Below, one piece after another: positions 1 through 7,831 of a stretch of DNA of 23,513 bases. Source of the stretch: Bacillota bacterium (GTDB lineage Bacteria > Bacillota > Clostridia > Lachnospirales > Lachnospiraceae); contig JAEYRK010000060.1 in the NCBI GenBank assembly GCA_023435645.1, positions 1-23,513 of the forward strand. The letters run 5' to 3'. Both the position numbers and the translations under genes were made by a program. The first letter of the stretch is position 1. Every line of letters starts with the position of its first letter. The notes under the pieces are model-generated. The model saw only the letters and a list, made by a program, of their open reading frames with translations, made no database searches and was not told the DNA's origin.

Positions 1-1
1 T

Positions 2-511
2 CTTGGTGAAATGCTTCTTGCAAGCGATGGGGAAAATCTCATTGGTTTATGGCTAAAGGGTCAAAAATATCATGGTGGCGATCTAAAAGGTGAAATGATC
101 CAAAAGGATGATTTACCTGTATTCACTTCCGCAAAAGATTGGCTTGAACGATATTTCAAAGGTAAGAAGCCAAACACTTCCGAACTGCCCCTATTACCGA
201 TGGGCGGAGATTTTCGCAAAAAAGTGTGGAATATCTTGCGTGAAATTCCTTACGGTGAGTGTATCACTTACGGTGATATTGCAAAAATAATAGCAGAAAA
301 GTCGGGGTTGGCAAGTATGTCCAGTCAAGCGGTTGGCGGAGCTGTCGGACACAATCCGATTTCAGTAATCATTCCTTGCCATCGTGTTGTTGGTGCAAAT
401 GGAAGTTTAACAGGATATGCAGGCGGTATTGATAATAAAATCAAACTGCTCCGGCACGAGGGAGTGGATGTATCTCGGCTGACTGTTCCGACGAAAGGGA
501 CAGCTCTTTAA
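2..511 (+). CDS. ogt: Methylated-DNA-[protein]-cysteine S-methyltransferase, 5'-truncated by the window edge
   Basis: Suicide repair enzyme that moves the alkyl group from O6-alkylguanine in DNA to its own cysteine. The reading frame is open from base 2, and Leu-Gly-Glu precedes the first in-window ATG at 11. This matches the family's usual N-terminal 'SPLG...L.A' strand, so the true start probably lies upstream. Counting from the ATG at 11, the active-site motif IIPCHRVVG is at residues 120-128 with Cys123 as acceptor. The helix-turn-helix region with 'YGDIAKIIA' is at about 87-95 and 'GGAVGHNP' at about 109-116. The stop is at 509-511, only 13 bases from the stop of the convergent hydrogenase-like gene. 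The family is clear; ogt versus a related paralogue cannot be settled without the N-terminus. Confidence 0.93.
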   Translation, partial: LGEMLLASDGENLIGLWLKGQKYHGGDLKGEMIQKDDLPVFTSAKDWLERYFKGKKPNTSELPLLPMGGDFRKKVWNILREIPYGECITYGDIAKIIAEKSGLASMSSQAVGGAVGHNPISVIIPCHRVVGANGSLTGYAGGIDNKIKLLRHEGVDVSRLTVPTKGTAL

Positions 512-524
512 AATCGCAAGCCGG

Positions 525-1766
525 TCAATCAAAGCTTCGTGTAAAGATATCACTCTTATTCAGCAGGCTTTCTACCGTATCGATGCCCAGACGGTGCAGC
601 AGCTCTATCACATAGGGGTTATCAATCGGGGTCGGATAGTGTGCATCCCTGCCGTATTTTTCCACCAGGATCCTGCCCTCCTCATGGGGAATTAGGGCTC
701 TCGGCCCGCCGACACAGCCACCAACACATCCCATACCCTCATAGAAATTTGCCTCAATCTTACCCGATACGATATCATTGATCATTGCCCGGCAGGCAGG
801 AACACCGTCTGCCTGCTTTGAGCGCAGGCTGATCTCACGACGTGGGTTCAGGCGCTCCAGAGTTAATTCAACAGCCTCACTGACACCTCCGGTATGAGCA
901 TAGATTCTCCCTGCTCTGGAGGAGTGGTCCTTTTCACTTTCCTCCATTTCCTCAGGATTAACCTCCATAACCTGGAAGATATCCTGGACCTCCTGAAAGG
1001 TAAGGACATAATCCACGGCATCTGAGATATCCTTCTCCCTGGCCTCTGCCTTCTTTGCTAGGCAGGGTCCGATAAAGATCGTCAGGGCATCGGGGTGCAT
1101 GAACTTAATTGCCCGTCCGCTGGCGATCATCGGAGATACTGCCGGTGGAACATGGGGAACCAAATCGTGATATATTTTTCTAATCATGGCAATCCAGACA
1201 GGGCAGCAGCAGCTGGTCAGCTGGAAATCCTCTTCTGTTTTAATCGTTGCATCAAATTCCAGGGCTTCCTTCAGGGTAAGTATATCAGCAAACAAGGCCA
1301 CCTCAATCATCCCGTCAAAACCGATTTGCTTCAGGGCAGTTCTAAGCTTGCCCGGGGTAACATCACTGCTGAATTGTCCAAGAAAGGCCGGTGCAATCAG
1401 GGCATAGGTGAGACCCTGATGGGAACGGATTGCCTGAAGCACGGGAATGACATCCTTACTGTTTGTAAGCTTACCTGCGCGGCATTCCTGGATGCAGTAG
1501 GAGCAGCCGGCGCATAATTCCTCATCTATTTTTAGCTCTCCGCTCTCATCGGGATGAATCGCATGGAAGGGGCAGACCTTGACACAATGCCTGTTATCCT
1601 CGCATGTACATTTCCCGGTATGCCAAATCAAAGGGTGCTTCTTCGGATGAAGCAGACAATCCAGTTGATGTACATCATAAGGATCCAGTGACCTTAAGTA
1701 ATCCTCCTGATGATCCTTTGCCGTAGCGGCCACCAGCTCCTTGTATAATTCCTCAAATGTTTTCAA
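525..1766 (-). CDS. [FeFe]-hydrogenase-like iron-sulfur protein with a TSCCCP loop
   Basis: A 413-residue cytoplasmic iron-sulfur protein. The N-terminal half has two [4Fe-4S] motifs: Cys53-x-Cys55-x5-Cys61-x3-Cys65-Pro, with atypical spacing, and Cys85-x2-Cys88-x2-Cys91-x3-Cys95. The C-terminal half has the three H-cluster loops: TSCCCPVW (184-191), GPCLAKKAE (233-241) and EGMGCVGGCVGGP (343-355). Candidate H-cluster ligands are Cys187 or Cys188, Cys235, Cys347 and Cys351. The protein should therefore bind the catalytic di-iron cluster and oxidise or evolve H2 with ferredoxin-type electron transfer, or act as a hydrogenase-like sensor. The loop has one more cysteine than the canonical TSCCP. 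No HydE, HydF or HydG maturation gene is in the window. The start is TTG (bases 1766-1764), preceded on the minus strand by GAGGTG at six bases' spacing. The family call is firm; the physiological direction is not. Confidence 0.88.
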   Translation of the reverse strand: MKTFEELYKELVAATAKDHQEDYLRSLDPYDVHQLDCLLHPKKHPLIWHTGKCTCEDNRHCVKVCPFHAIHPDESGELKIDEELCAGCSYCIQECRAGKLTNSKDVIPVLQAIRSHQGLTYALIAPAFLGQFSSDVTPGKLRTALKQIGFDGMIEVALFADILTLKEALEFDATIKTEEDFQLTSCCCPVWIAMIRKIYHDLVPHVPPAVSPMIASGRAIKFMHPDALTIFIGPCLAKKAEAREKDISDAVDYVLTFQEVQDIFQVMEVNPEEMEESEKDHSSRAGRIYAHTGGVSEAVELTLERLNPRREISLRSKQADGVPACRAMINDIVSGKIEANFYEGMGCVGGCVGGPRALIPHEEGRILVEKYGRDAHYPTPIDNPYVIELLHRLGIDTVESLLNKSDIFTRSFD

Positions 1767-1817
1767 TTACGACACCTCATATTTTAGACTAATGGTATTA
1801 TCCTCATTTATAGCATG

Positions 1818-1826
1818 ATTATACCA
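1818..1826 (-). promoter_or_regulatory. Extended -10 promoter element of the hydrogenase-like gene
   Basis: Read on the minus strand this is TGG-TATAAT, a consensus -10 hexamer with the upstream TG of an extended -10 element. It lies about 50 bases upstream of the TTG start at 1766. No good -35 box is visible at the expected distance, which fits an extended -10 promoter. This is assigned by eye only. Confidence 0.5.
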
Positions 1827-1834
1827 AACTTTGC

Positions 1835-1863
1835 TTTACTCAGATATGGATTTGATTTATAAT
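1835..1863 (+). promoter_or_regulatory. Candidate sigma-A promoter for the vanZ-like unit
   Basis: TTTACT (1835-1840), a 17-base spacer and TATAAT (1858-1863). The -10 is consensus and the -35 matches four of six positions. It would start a leader of roughly 160 bases that contains the imperfect 30-bp repeats. It lies close to the oppositely oriented promoter of the hydrogenase-like gene, so the two could influence each other. Confidence 0.4.
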
Positions 1864-1902
1864 GATAGTTACACTATAGGATGGTAGTCCGCCCCATAAC
1901 AG

Positions 1903-1978
1903 CATTCTGTGGTTGGAGTATCGAAAGAGGCAATCTGTGTCTGTGAAGGATCGAAAGCGGCATTCTTGGCTTTGAATA
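1903..1978. repeat. Imperfect ~30-bp tandem repeat, about 2.6 copies
   Basis: Three successive units begin CATTCTGTGG (1903), CAATCTGTGT (1931) and CATTCTTGGC (1961). The first two each end with ATCGAAAG followed by AGG or CGG. Units are 28 and 30 bases, then a partial 18. The repeat lies in the intergenic leader between the divergent hydrogenase-like and VanZ-like genes. Divergence between copies suggests an old duplication. No function is assigned. Confidence 0.55.
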
Positions 1979-2032
1979 TTTTTTTCTGCTGAGGAAAATC
2001 TAATTAGAAAATAAAGGATATGAGGGATAGAG

Positions 2033-2512
2033 TTGAAGGATCACGCAAAGAAATTTTGGAAGAATGCCGTCAGGTTATTTTTTTATTTATATATCATTAT
2101 TTTATCTTATTTTTTATTTTTCAGTGAGTCCTTTGGCAGGGGTAACTTTTCGGTGGGATATCGGTATAACCTGGAGTTTTTCGTGGAAATAAAGAGATTT
2201 ATCAAATATCGTCAGCAGGTAGGCCTTGAAGCGTTTCTCATTAACGTTCTCGGTAATATTATCGCATTTATGCCCTTTGGCTTTCTGCTGCCGATCATCA
2301 GCAATAAATGCCGCAGGATTTTTCGTGTGGCATGCTATAGCCTTATATTCAGCCTGACAGTTGAGACGATTCAGATGCTGTCCCGGGTTGGTATCTTTGA
2401 TGTGGATGACATCCTTCTAAATACCGCCGGGGGAATTTTTGGCTATCTGCTGTTTGCAAGCTGTAATCTGATATATCGCAGATTACAAAAGAAACAAGGG
2501 AAAGGAAAATAG
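2033..2512 (+). CDS. VanZ-like family membrane protein
   Basis: A 159-residue integral membrane protein of the VanZ-like family, named after the teicoplanin-resistance accessory protein; most members have no known function. The family signature is visible in order: 'NVLGNIIAFMPFGFLLP' near residues 70-86, a 'SLTVETIQMLSRVGIFDVDDILLNTAGG' region near 110-137 with the conserved Glu, Gln and Asp residues, and a final membrane helix. A first helix spans about residues 14-28. The start is TTG at 2033 with GAGGG at 2022-2026 just upstream; the nearby ATG at 2020 is in another frame. The downstream gene begins two bases after this stop. A role in glycopeptide resistance should not be assumed, because no other van genes are present. 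Confidence 0.82.
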   Translation: MKDHAKKFWKNAVRLFFYLYIIILSYFLFFSESFGRGNFSVGYRYNLEFFVEIKRFIKYRQQVGLEAFLINVLGNIIAFMPFGFLLPIISNKCRRIFRVACYSLIFSLTVETIQMLSRVGIFDVDDILLNTAGGIFGYLLFASCNLIYRRLQKKQGKGK

Positions 2513-2513
2513 T

Positions 2514-2846
2514 ATGATTAAGCTTTTTAAGAGAAAGGATATGATTCAGTTCTCAGGAAGAAAGCATACCAAGCTTGGGATCCTCTCTGCTATCATCGGA
2601 ATAGCTGTCACAATAGGGTTTCTGGCTGTTAGTATCGTATCCGGTATCCTGAACGGAGAGGGAGGGGAATTGTTGGGTATACTAGGGATTCTCCTGCTTG
2701 CTCTTGCCGTATTCGGCTTTATTCTGTCCTATAAGGCGTTAACGCAACGGGATATTTATTATCGTTTTCCCTTGATCGGGATCTCTTTGAACGGCTTCAT
2801 GACAATTATACTAATCATCATATATATCCTAGGGTTTGCTGGGTGA
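2514..2846 (+). CDS. Small three-helix membrane protein (possibly DUF6142)
   Basis: A 110-residue protein with a basic N-terminus (KLFKRKDMIQFSGRKH) followed by three hydrophobic segments at about residues 22-46, 53-74 and 84-107. It resembles the short clostridial membrane proteins annotated as DUF6142 ('RKHTKLGI' followed by a helix), but that match is from memory. The start ATG is one base beyond the stop of the VanZ-like gene and has GGGAAAGG upstream, so the two are very likely cotranscribed and translationally coupled. No catalytic motif is seen. The function is unknown. Confidence 0.72.
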   Translation: MIKLFKRKDMIQFSGRKHTKLGILSAIIGIAVTIGFLAVSIVSGILNGEGGELLGILGILLLALAVFGFILSYKALTQRDIYYRFPLIGISLNGFMTIILIIIYILGFAG

Positions 2847-2900
2847 CCAATATAAAATATCATAAAGGAATGCGGGATACACCCGCGGATAGGAGACAGC

Positions 2901-4979
2901 ATGAATAACAATTCATTCCTCTTCGAAGAAACAGAGGAGCTAAAGGAACGCTATGAGCTGGCGATGGAAAGAATCAGCGAAATTGAAGGTGAGACATCAG
3001 TTGGAGAGCCCTATGGGGAGTATTTCTCCCGGGTAGCTGCTTTTTTAGTGCAGGTGAAGGGTGTGGCTGACCTCATCCGACAGGACCGGATGAAGGGCCT
3101 TTCACTGAAAGAGCATAAGGCTTTGAACCGATCCCTTTACGATGATATTACAGGAGACAATTATCTTGTCAGCTATGCGAATCCGACCTATGCCTGCAAG
3201 CTCTTGGGCAATAAGCACGGTAAGCTGTTAAGCTTTCTTTATGCAGAGCTTCGGGGTCTGATCATCTATGCCTATGAGCAGAGACTTAGGGAGCTGACAA
3301 TTTATCTTGAGCTTTTTATTGAAATATATAATCTCTATGAGTATGAGGATGAATTCACCTATCGGGATGTAAAGAGAGTAATTTATGATTTCATGAGCGA
3401 TTATTGCGACTTATTTGTTACCAGCCGTACCGCTCAGATGATAGATACAGGGCTTTCCTATGCTACGGATCTTATTATGGAAGCTGATTTATCAAATCTT
3501 GGCTATCTCTATCAGTATGGGGATTATATCTCGGAGAATGAGCTTCGGACAGCTGAATTCTTAAATTCCCTGCCTGAGGAGCAAATTCGGGCGATGGCAG
3601 ATACCTTTACAGAAGGGTATCGATTGGGCTTTGTTGTCAGTCATAAACCCCTGGAGACAAAGACCATCGTCAATATTCGTTATCAACTGGGCTTTGAGCG
3701 GATGATTCGTCATGCAATCCGTAATTTCAGAGCTATGGGATTGGAGCCGGTAATCTATCGAGCTGCTTATAGTGCACTAAATAAAAGGCAGCACTTGAAG
3801 ATAGGCTATCATGCTACGAGCCCGAATAAGCAATATGATTACGATCACCGATTTGATATCGGTATGTTTTTGGATAAGGCATTCAATGAGAAGAGGCTGT
3901 CATGCCGCAGAGCAGCCCTTGAGTGCTACCGCGAGATTACCCCATACTTTGGTGGACCTGCTGTCGTAGAGGTATTCGGTGAGGAGCTCTTTGAACCGGA
4001 GGATAAGAGGGAAGCCATCAGGCTTGATAAAAGGCAGCAGAAATTATTTGTGGATTATTACAATGAGGAGAATTTTATTCTGAAGGAATTCTACAAGCTG
4101 GATGAAACCTCCTTTACGATTATAGCCTATCCGGTACCGGAGATCGGAAAGGATTTTGAAGCAATTTTTGCAGAGACAATGAAGGTGAATAACCTGAACA
4201 ATGAGATGTACAGCAGAGTTCAACAAAAGCTCTGTGACGCTCTGGATCTGGGAGAGGCTGTAAGAATCCGGGGTAAGGGTAAAAACCGTACGGATATCAG
4301 GGTGAAGCTGTTTCCACTTAGAGAGAAGGAGAAGGAGACAATCTTTGAAAACTGCGTCGCAGATGTGAATATTCCGGCCGGTGAGGTCTTTACCACCCCT
4401 GTGCTTGGGGGGACCAAGGGTGTACTCCATGTTCCTAAGGTCTATCTGCATGATTTGGAGTACCGTGAATTGGAGCTGGTATTTGAGGATGGAAGGATTA
4501 CGGAGTATCAGTGCGCGAATTTTGATGAGGAAAGCAAGAACAAGAGCTTTATCAGAGAAAATCTTCTGTATAACCATGATTACCTGCCTCTTGGTGAATT
4601 TGCCATAGGAACCAACACCACTGCTTATATGATGGGAAAAAAATATGATGTAGCATCCCGCCTGCCGATTCTGATTGCTGAGAAGACGGGACCTCATTTT
4701 GCAGTTGGTGATAGCTGCTATGTGATGAGTGAGGATTTCAAGGTATATAACCCGGATGGGAAGGAGATCGTTGCAAGGGACAATGAGATATCAAACCTGC
4801 GGACCACTGATCCGGCGAAAGCATATTTTAATTGCCATACGGACATTACACTACCCTATGATGAGATTGGCGAAATCTCTGTATGTTTAGCAGATGGCAC
4901 CACGATTCCGATTATTCAGGATAGCAGGTTTGTTCTGGAGGGGACTTTAGAGCTGAATGAGCCCTTCGACCAGGAATAA
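2901..4979 (+). CDS. Long M29-family (thermophilic) metallo-aminopeptidase
   Basis: A 692-residue protein. The C-terminal ~290 residues match peptidase family M29 (aminopeptidase T/AmpS), which trims N-terminal residues from peptides using a two-metal centre. Candidate metal and catalytic residues are present in family order: Glu495 (PAGEVFTTP), Glu566 (LGEFAIGTN), His599 (GPHFAVG), Tyr607, and His646/Asp648 (CHTDITLP). Typical M29 enzymes have about 370-410 residues. Here about 400 residues precede the recognisable core, mostly helical, Tyr- and Glu-rich, with no signal peptide; I do not recognise a domain in that part. The enzyme should be cytoplasmic. The ATG follows AGGAGA closely. It lies 54 bases after the small membrane protein and may belong to the same transcript. 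The peptidase assignment is good; the substrate is unknown. Confidence 0.85.
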   Translation: MNNNSFLFEETEELKERYELAMERISEIEGETSVGEPYGEYFSRVAAFLVQVKGVADLIRQDRMKGLSLKEHKALNRSLYDDITGDNYLVSYANPTYACKLLGNKHGKLLSFLYAELRGLIIYAYEQRLRELTIYLELFIEIYNLYEYEDEFTYRDVKRVIYDFMSDYCDLFVTSRTAQMIDTGLSYATDLIMEADLSNLGYLYQYGDYISENELRTAEFLNSLPEEQIRAMADTFTEGYRLGFVVSHKPLETKTIVNIRYQLGFERMIRHAIRNFRAMGLEPVIYRAAYSALNKRQHLKIGYHATSPNKQYDYDHRFDIGMFLDKAFNEKRLSCRRAALECYREITPYFGGPAVVEVFGEELFEPEDKREAIRLDKRQQKLFVDYYNEENFILKEFYKLDETSFTIIAYPVPEIGKDFEAIFAETMKVNNLNNEMYSRVQQKLCDALDLGEAVRIRGKGKNRTDIRVKLFPLREKEKETIFENCVADVNIPAGEVFTTPVLGGTKGVLHVPKVYLHDLEYRELELVFEDGRITEYQCANFDEESKNKSFIRENLLYNHDYLPLGEFAIGTNTTAYMMGKKYDVASRLPILIAEKTGPHFAVGDSCYVMSEDFKVYNPDGKEIVARDNEISNLRTTDPAKAYFNCHTDITLPYDEIGEISVCLADGTTIPIIQDSRFVLEGTLELNEPFDQE

Positions 4980-4993
4980 TCCTTTGCCCATAC

Positions 4994-5033
4994 GGGTATA
5001 AGGGTATAAGGGTATAAAGGTATAAGGGTATAA
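4994..5033. repeat. Five tandem copies of the octamer GGGTATAA
   Basis: Copies start at 4994, 5002, 5010, 5018 and 5026. Four are identical and the one at 5018 has A in place of the first G. The array ends 27 bases before the ATG of the ABC ATPase gene, and each unit contains a -10-like TATAA. Near-perfect short repeats can change copy number by slipped-strand replication, so this could alter promoter or leader spacing for the transporter. That effect is inferred. Confidence 0.9.
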
Positions 5034-5060
5034 GAAGATCAGTTATGGGAGGCGAAGCCT

Positions 5061-5780
5061 ATGTTGAGCATAGTGAATTTTTCCAAAAGCTATAAAGGGG
5101 ATAAGAAGGCCGTTGATCATCTGAGTCTTACGATAAATGCCGGTGATATCTTCGGCTTTATCGGGCATAACGGAGCCGGAAAGACTACGACGATCCGTGC
5201 CATTGCAGGGGTATTGGATTTCGAAGAAGGGGAGATCAGGATTGATGGAAAATCCATCAAGAAGGAGCCGGTTGCCTGTAAAAAAATCACAGCCTATATT
5301 CCTGACAATCCGGATTTGTATGAGCATCTGACCGGTATCGGTTACCTGAATTTCATCGGAGATATCTATGAGGTCGCTAAATTTGACCGTGAAACCCTGA
5401 TTGAGAAGTATGCGGATGCTTTTGAGCTTACCGCAAGCCTGGGGGATACCATATCCTCCTATTCCCACGGTATGAAGCAGAAGCTGGCGATTATCGCAGC
5501 TTTGATACATAGACCGAAGCTTCTGATACTTGACGAGCCCTTTGTAGGCCTGGACCCGAAGGCAGCTCATACCTTGAAGACCATTATGACAGAGCTATGT
5601 AAGGGGGGAAGTGCCATCTTCTTCTCAACCCATGTTCTGGAGGTAGCAGAGAAGCTGTGTAATAAGATCGCTATCATCAAAGGTGGGAAGCTGGTAGCCT
5701 GTGGACCGACAGATGAGGTTAAGGGTAACCATAGTCTTGAGGATGTATTCATGGAGTTGATCGACCGGAGGGTTGAATAG
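5061..5780 (+). CDS. ABC transporter ATP-binding protein
   Basis: A 239-residue nucleotide-binding subunit of an ABC-2-type (exporter-like) system. Visible motifs are Walker A GHNGAGKT (35-42), the signature SYSHGMKQK (133-141), Walker B LLILDEP (154-160), the D-loop GLDP and the H-loop His191 in STHV. It would hydrolyse ATP to drive the permease encoded 47 bases downstream. The start ATG has GGGAGG upstream. The N-terminal and signature sequences resemble the one-ATPase/one-large-permease exporters of Firmicutes (YthP/SkfE-like). No substrate can be named, since no resistance, bacteriocin or two-component genes flank it. Confidence 0.92.
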   Translation: MLSIVNFSKSYKGDKKAVDHLSLTINAGDIFGFIGHNGAGKTTTIRAIAGVLDFEEGEIRIDGKSIKKEPVACKKITAYIPDNPDLYEHLTGIGYLNFIGDIYEVAKFDRETLIEKYADAFELTASLGDTISSYSHGMKQKLAIIAALIHRPKLLILDEPFVGLDPKAAHTLKTIMTELCKGGSAIFFSTHVLEVAEKLCNKIAIIKGGKLVACGPTDEVKGNHSLEDVFMELIDRRVE

Positions 5781-5827
5781 AGTTAGGACTTACTTTTGCG
5801 AGGCCGCAGGACGGCGTCAAGGAGGAT

Positions 5828-7402
5828 ATGATGAAGAAAGTCATGCGATTATTCAGTGTCCAGGTATGGGCAATGCTTGGAGACATGTTTTCCATCGGTA
5901 ACAGCAGAAGGAAGAAGCCGAAATTACTATATGCGGGAATACTGTTATTTGTGATTTTCATGAGCGGCCTTGCCTTCTTTTATTGCTATATGATTGGTAA
6001 GGGACTAATGTATTATGATAGCATTGAAATCCTGCCGCCGCTGATTATGGCTGCAACCAGCATCATAGTACTGATGACTACGATTATCAAGGTGAAGGGA
6101 ACCATCTTCGGCTTCCGTGATTATGACCTGATTATGTCCCTTCCCGTTAGTAACGGCAAGATTGTTGCCAGTAGAGTAATTCTGCTATACAGCATTAATT
6201 TTATATTTGTATTTATGCTGATGGTGCCAATGATGGTAGCCTATGGACTGCTCATGAGACCGGACATCGGGTTCTATCTTGCCGGAGCAATCACGATGTT
6301 TTTAGTGCCCTTGGTTCCGATTATCCTGGCCTCCGTGCTCGGGACTCTGGTATCCTTTGTTGCTGCCAGATTCCGTTACAGTAATCTGATTAGCATTTTA
6401 TTCTCCATGCTGTTGCTCATTTCTTTCCTGGGACTTTCCCTTACCGCTGGTAAACCGGGAAATGAGATGATAAATATCAGCAGGTACCTGGCCGAGCAGG
6501 TCAATGCGCTCTACCCTTTGGCAGACCTATATACGAAGGCTGTCATAGAGGGGGACATCAGGGCTTTATTAAGTTTTCTGCTGATTTCCGTAGGAGCCTT
6601 CTGCCTCTACTCCTATCTCATAGGGAAGCTGTTTCGGAAGCTGAATTCTCTGGTCATGGTTGGAAGAAATCGTACAAAATTCAGGATGGGCGAACTGAAA
6701 ACCACCACACCCCTGAAGGCATTGTTCAGAAAGGAAATGAAACGGTATTTTTCCTCTCCGATTTATGTTTTGAATACCGGGCTCGGAATTGTACTACTTA
6801 CCATTGGAGCAATTGCCCTGTTCTTTGTGGATCCGGAGAAGCTGTTCGGAAGCTTACAGGTAGCTGGTTTGTTCTCTCAGATAGGACCTTTGTTTCTTTC
6901 CTTCTGTATCGTTACCTGCTGTACCACGATGGCCTCCATCTCCCTTGAGGGGAGGAACCTCTGGATTGCAAAATCACTTCCTGTTACTGCCGGTACGATT
7001 TTCGCTTCGAAGCTGCTAGTCAATCTGCTTGTTACAGCTCCGGCTTTGTTCGATGCCATCCTGATCTCCTTTGCCCTGGGGCTGAGCCTTACAGAAGGCA
7101 TAATTATGGTACTTGTGACGACCGTGATCTCTCTGTCCGTCTCCCTGCTGGGGCTTGTCGTAAACCTAAAGCTGCCTAATTTTAACTGGACCTCGGAAAC
7201 GGTGGTAGTGAAGCAGAGTGCAGCCACAATGATTTCTTTATTTGCCGGTTTTGCAATGGTAGGACTGCAGGTGCTTTTTCTTGTTGTCATCAAAGCCTTT
7301 GTTCCAGCCTATCTCTTGTATTTGGGATTTATGACCATTGTGGCCTTTCTTCTGTATCGGACCTTAATGACCTATGGGGTAAAGCGCTTCCATGAATTGT
7401 AA
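5828..7402 (+). CDS. ABC transporter permease with internal duplication
   Basis: A 524-residue membrane protein with about 12 hydrophobic segments in two groups of six (roughly residues 33-268 and 311-512). The halves share a motif: LIMSLPVSNGKIVASR (101-116) and WIAKSLPVTAGTIFASK (379-395), each just before a membrane helix. This indicates a duplicated six-helix unit, so one polypeptide may supply both membrane halves of the transporter while two copies of the ATPase at 5061 bind it. The start is the first of two adjacent ATGs, preceded by AAGGAGGAT. An intrinsic terminator follows at 7475. It belongs to the uncharacterised ABC-2-type permeases of clostridia; the substrate is unknown. Confidence 0.87.
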   Translation: MMKKVMRLFSVQVWAMLGDMFSIGNSRRKKPKLLYAGILLFVIFMSGLAFFYCYMIGKGLMYYDSIEILPPLIMAATSIIVLMTTIIKVKGTIFGFRDYDLIMSLPVSNGKIVASRVILLYSINFIFVFMLMVPMMVAYGLLMRPDIGFYLAGAITMFLVPLVPIILASVLGTLVSFVAARFRYSNLISILFSMLLLISFLGLSLTAGKPGNEMINISRYLAEQVNALYPLADLYTKAVIEGDIRALLSFLLISVGAFCLYSYLIGKLFRKLNSLVMVGRNRTKFRMGELKTTTPLKALFRKEMKRYFSSPIYVLNTGLGIVLLTIGAIALFFVDPEKLFGSLQVAGLFSQIGPLFLSFCIVTCCTTMASISLEGRNLWIAKSLPVTAGTIFASKLLVNLLVTAPALFDAILISFALGLSLTEGIIMVLVTTVISLSVSLLGLVVNLKLPNFNWTSETVVVKQSAATMISLFAGFAMVGLQVLFLVVIKAFVPAYLLYLGFMTIVAFLLYRTLMTYGVKRFHEL

Positions 7403-7474
7403 TCCGTCATGTAATTGCGAAACTCCAAGTATATGTATTTTATGAATAAGGCTATGATATAATCAGTAAATAAG

Positions 7475-7520
7475 GGGAGCTGTTTCTTACAATCACCGAA
7501 TGAAGAAGCAGCTCCCTTTT
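7475..7520 (+). terminator. Intrinsic terminator after the ABC transporter
   Basis: A 14-bp stem (7475-7488 with 7503-7516; one G-T wobble) has a 14-base loop and is followed by TTTT. It ends the ABC transporter transcript. A TATAAT at 7458-7463 just upstream could instead make this a short separate transcript, but no -35 is evident. Confidence 0.85.
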
Positions 7521-7831
7521 CCTGTCCGGAAATAAATAAGAACGATTATGAACGGAGCAGTATGCCAAATCACGAGAGATGAGGCAGCGCCTAGGGAGTG
7601 TAGAGGGCAGAGGAATGTGGGAGTAAAATAGATTATGACTACTTATGAATGAAGCCGGAATTATTAGGCTGGTTAATAAATAGCATAAGTAATTTTTCCT
7701 TAAAAACTAGGGACAAAACCATATGGAATATGCTAGAATGTTGCCATACGGTACTTAGGAGCATCAGGCCGGCATATCCTGAGCACAGAGGCGATTGAGA
7801 TGCGTGAAGCGTTACCATAGGAGGTTAATAC
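7521..7831. other. Leader region upstream of purM, no gene seen
   Basis: These 311 bases hold no convincing coding sequence. They contain a possible extended -10 element at 7731-7739 and a hairpin with 7-bp arms (CTTAGGA at 7755-7761, TCCTGAG at about 7778-7784), then the purM ribosome binding site. I looked for a purine riboswitch core and did not find one. Confidence 0.5.
7710..7739 (+). promoter_or_regulatory. Candidate promoter of purM-purN
   Basis: An extended -10 (TGC-TAGAAT, 7731-7739) lies 18 bases after GGGACA (7710-7715), which matches four of six -35 positions. Transcription would begin near 7746 and give an 85-base leader ahead of purM. Confidence 0.45.

Noticed and set aside
2033..2512. 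Glycopeptide resistance function for the VanZ-like gene
   Set aside because: No vanHAX or regulatory van genes are nearby; VanZ-like proteins are widespread in sensitive clostridia.
4044..4697. 217-codon minus-strand frame inside the aminopeptidase gene
   Set aside because: The plus-strand frame carries the complete M29 motif set; the opposite frame has no family resemblance or ribosome binding site.
7549..7632. 27-codon open frame beginning ATGAACGGAGCA
   Set aside because: No ribosome binding site and no recognisable composition; typical of chance frames.
7521..7831. Purine riboswitch upstream of purM
   Set aside because: No conserved P1/P2/P3 arrangement or core bases were found; only a short hairpin is present.
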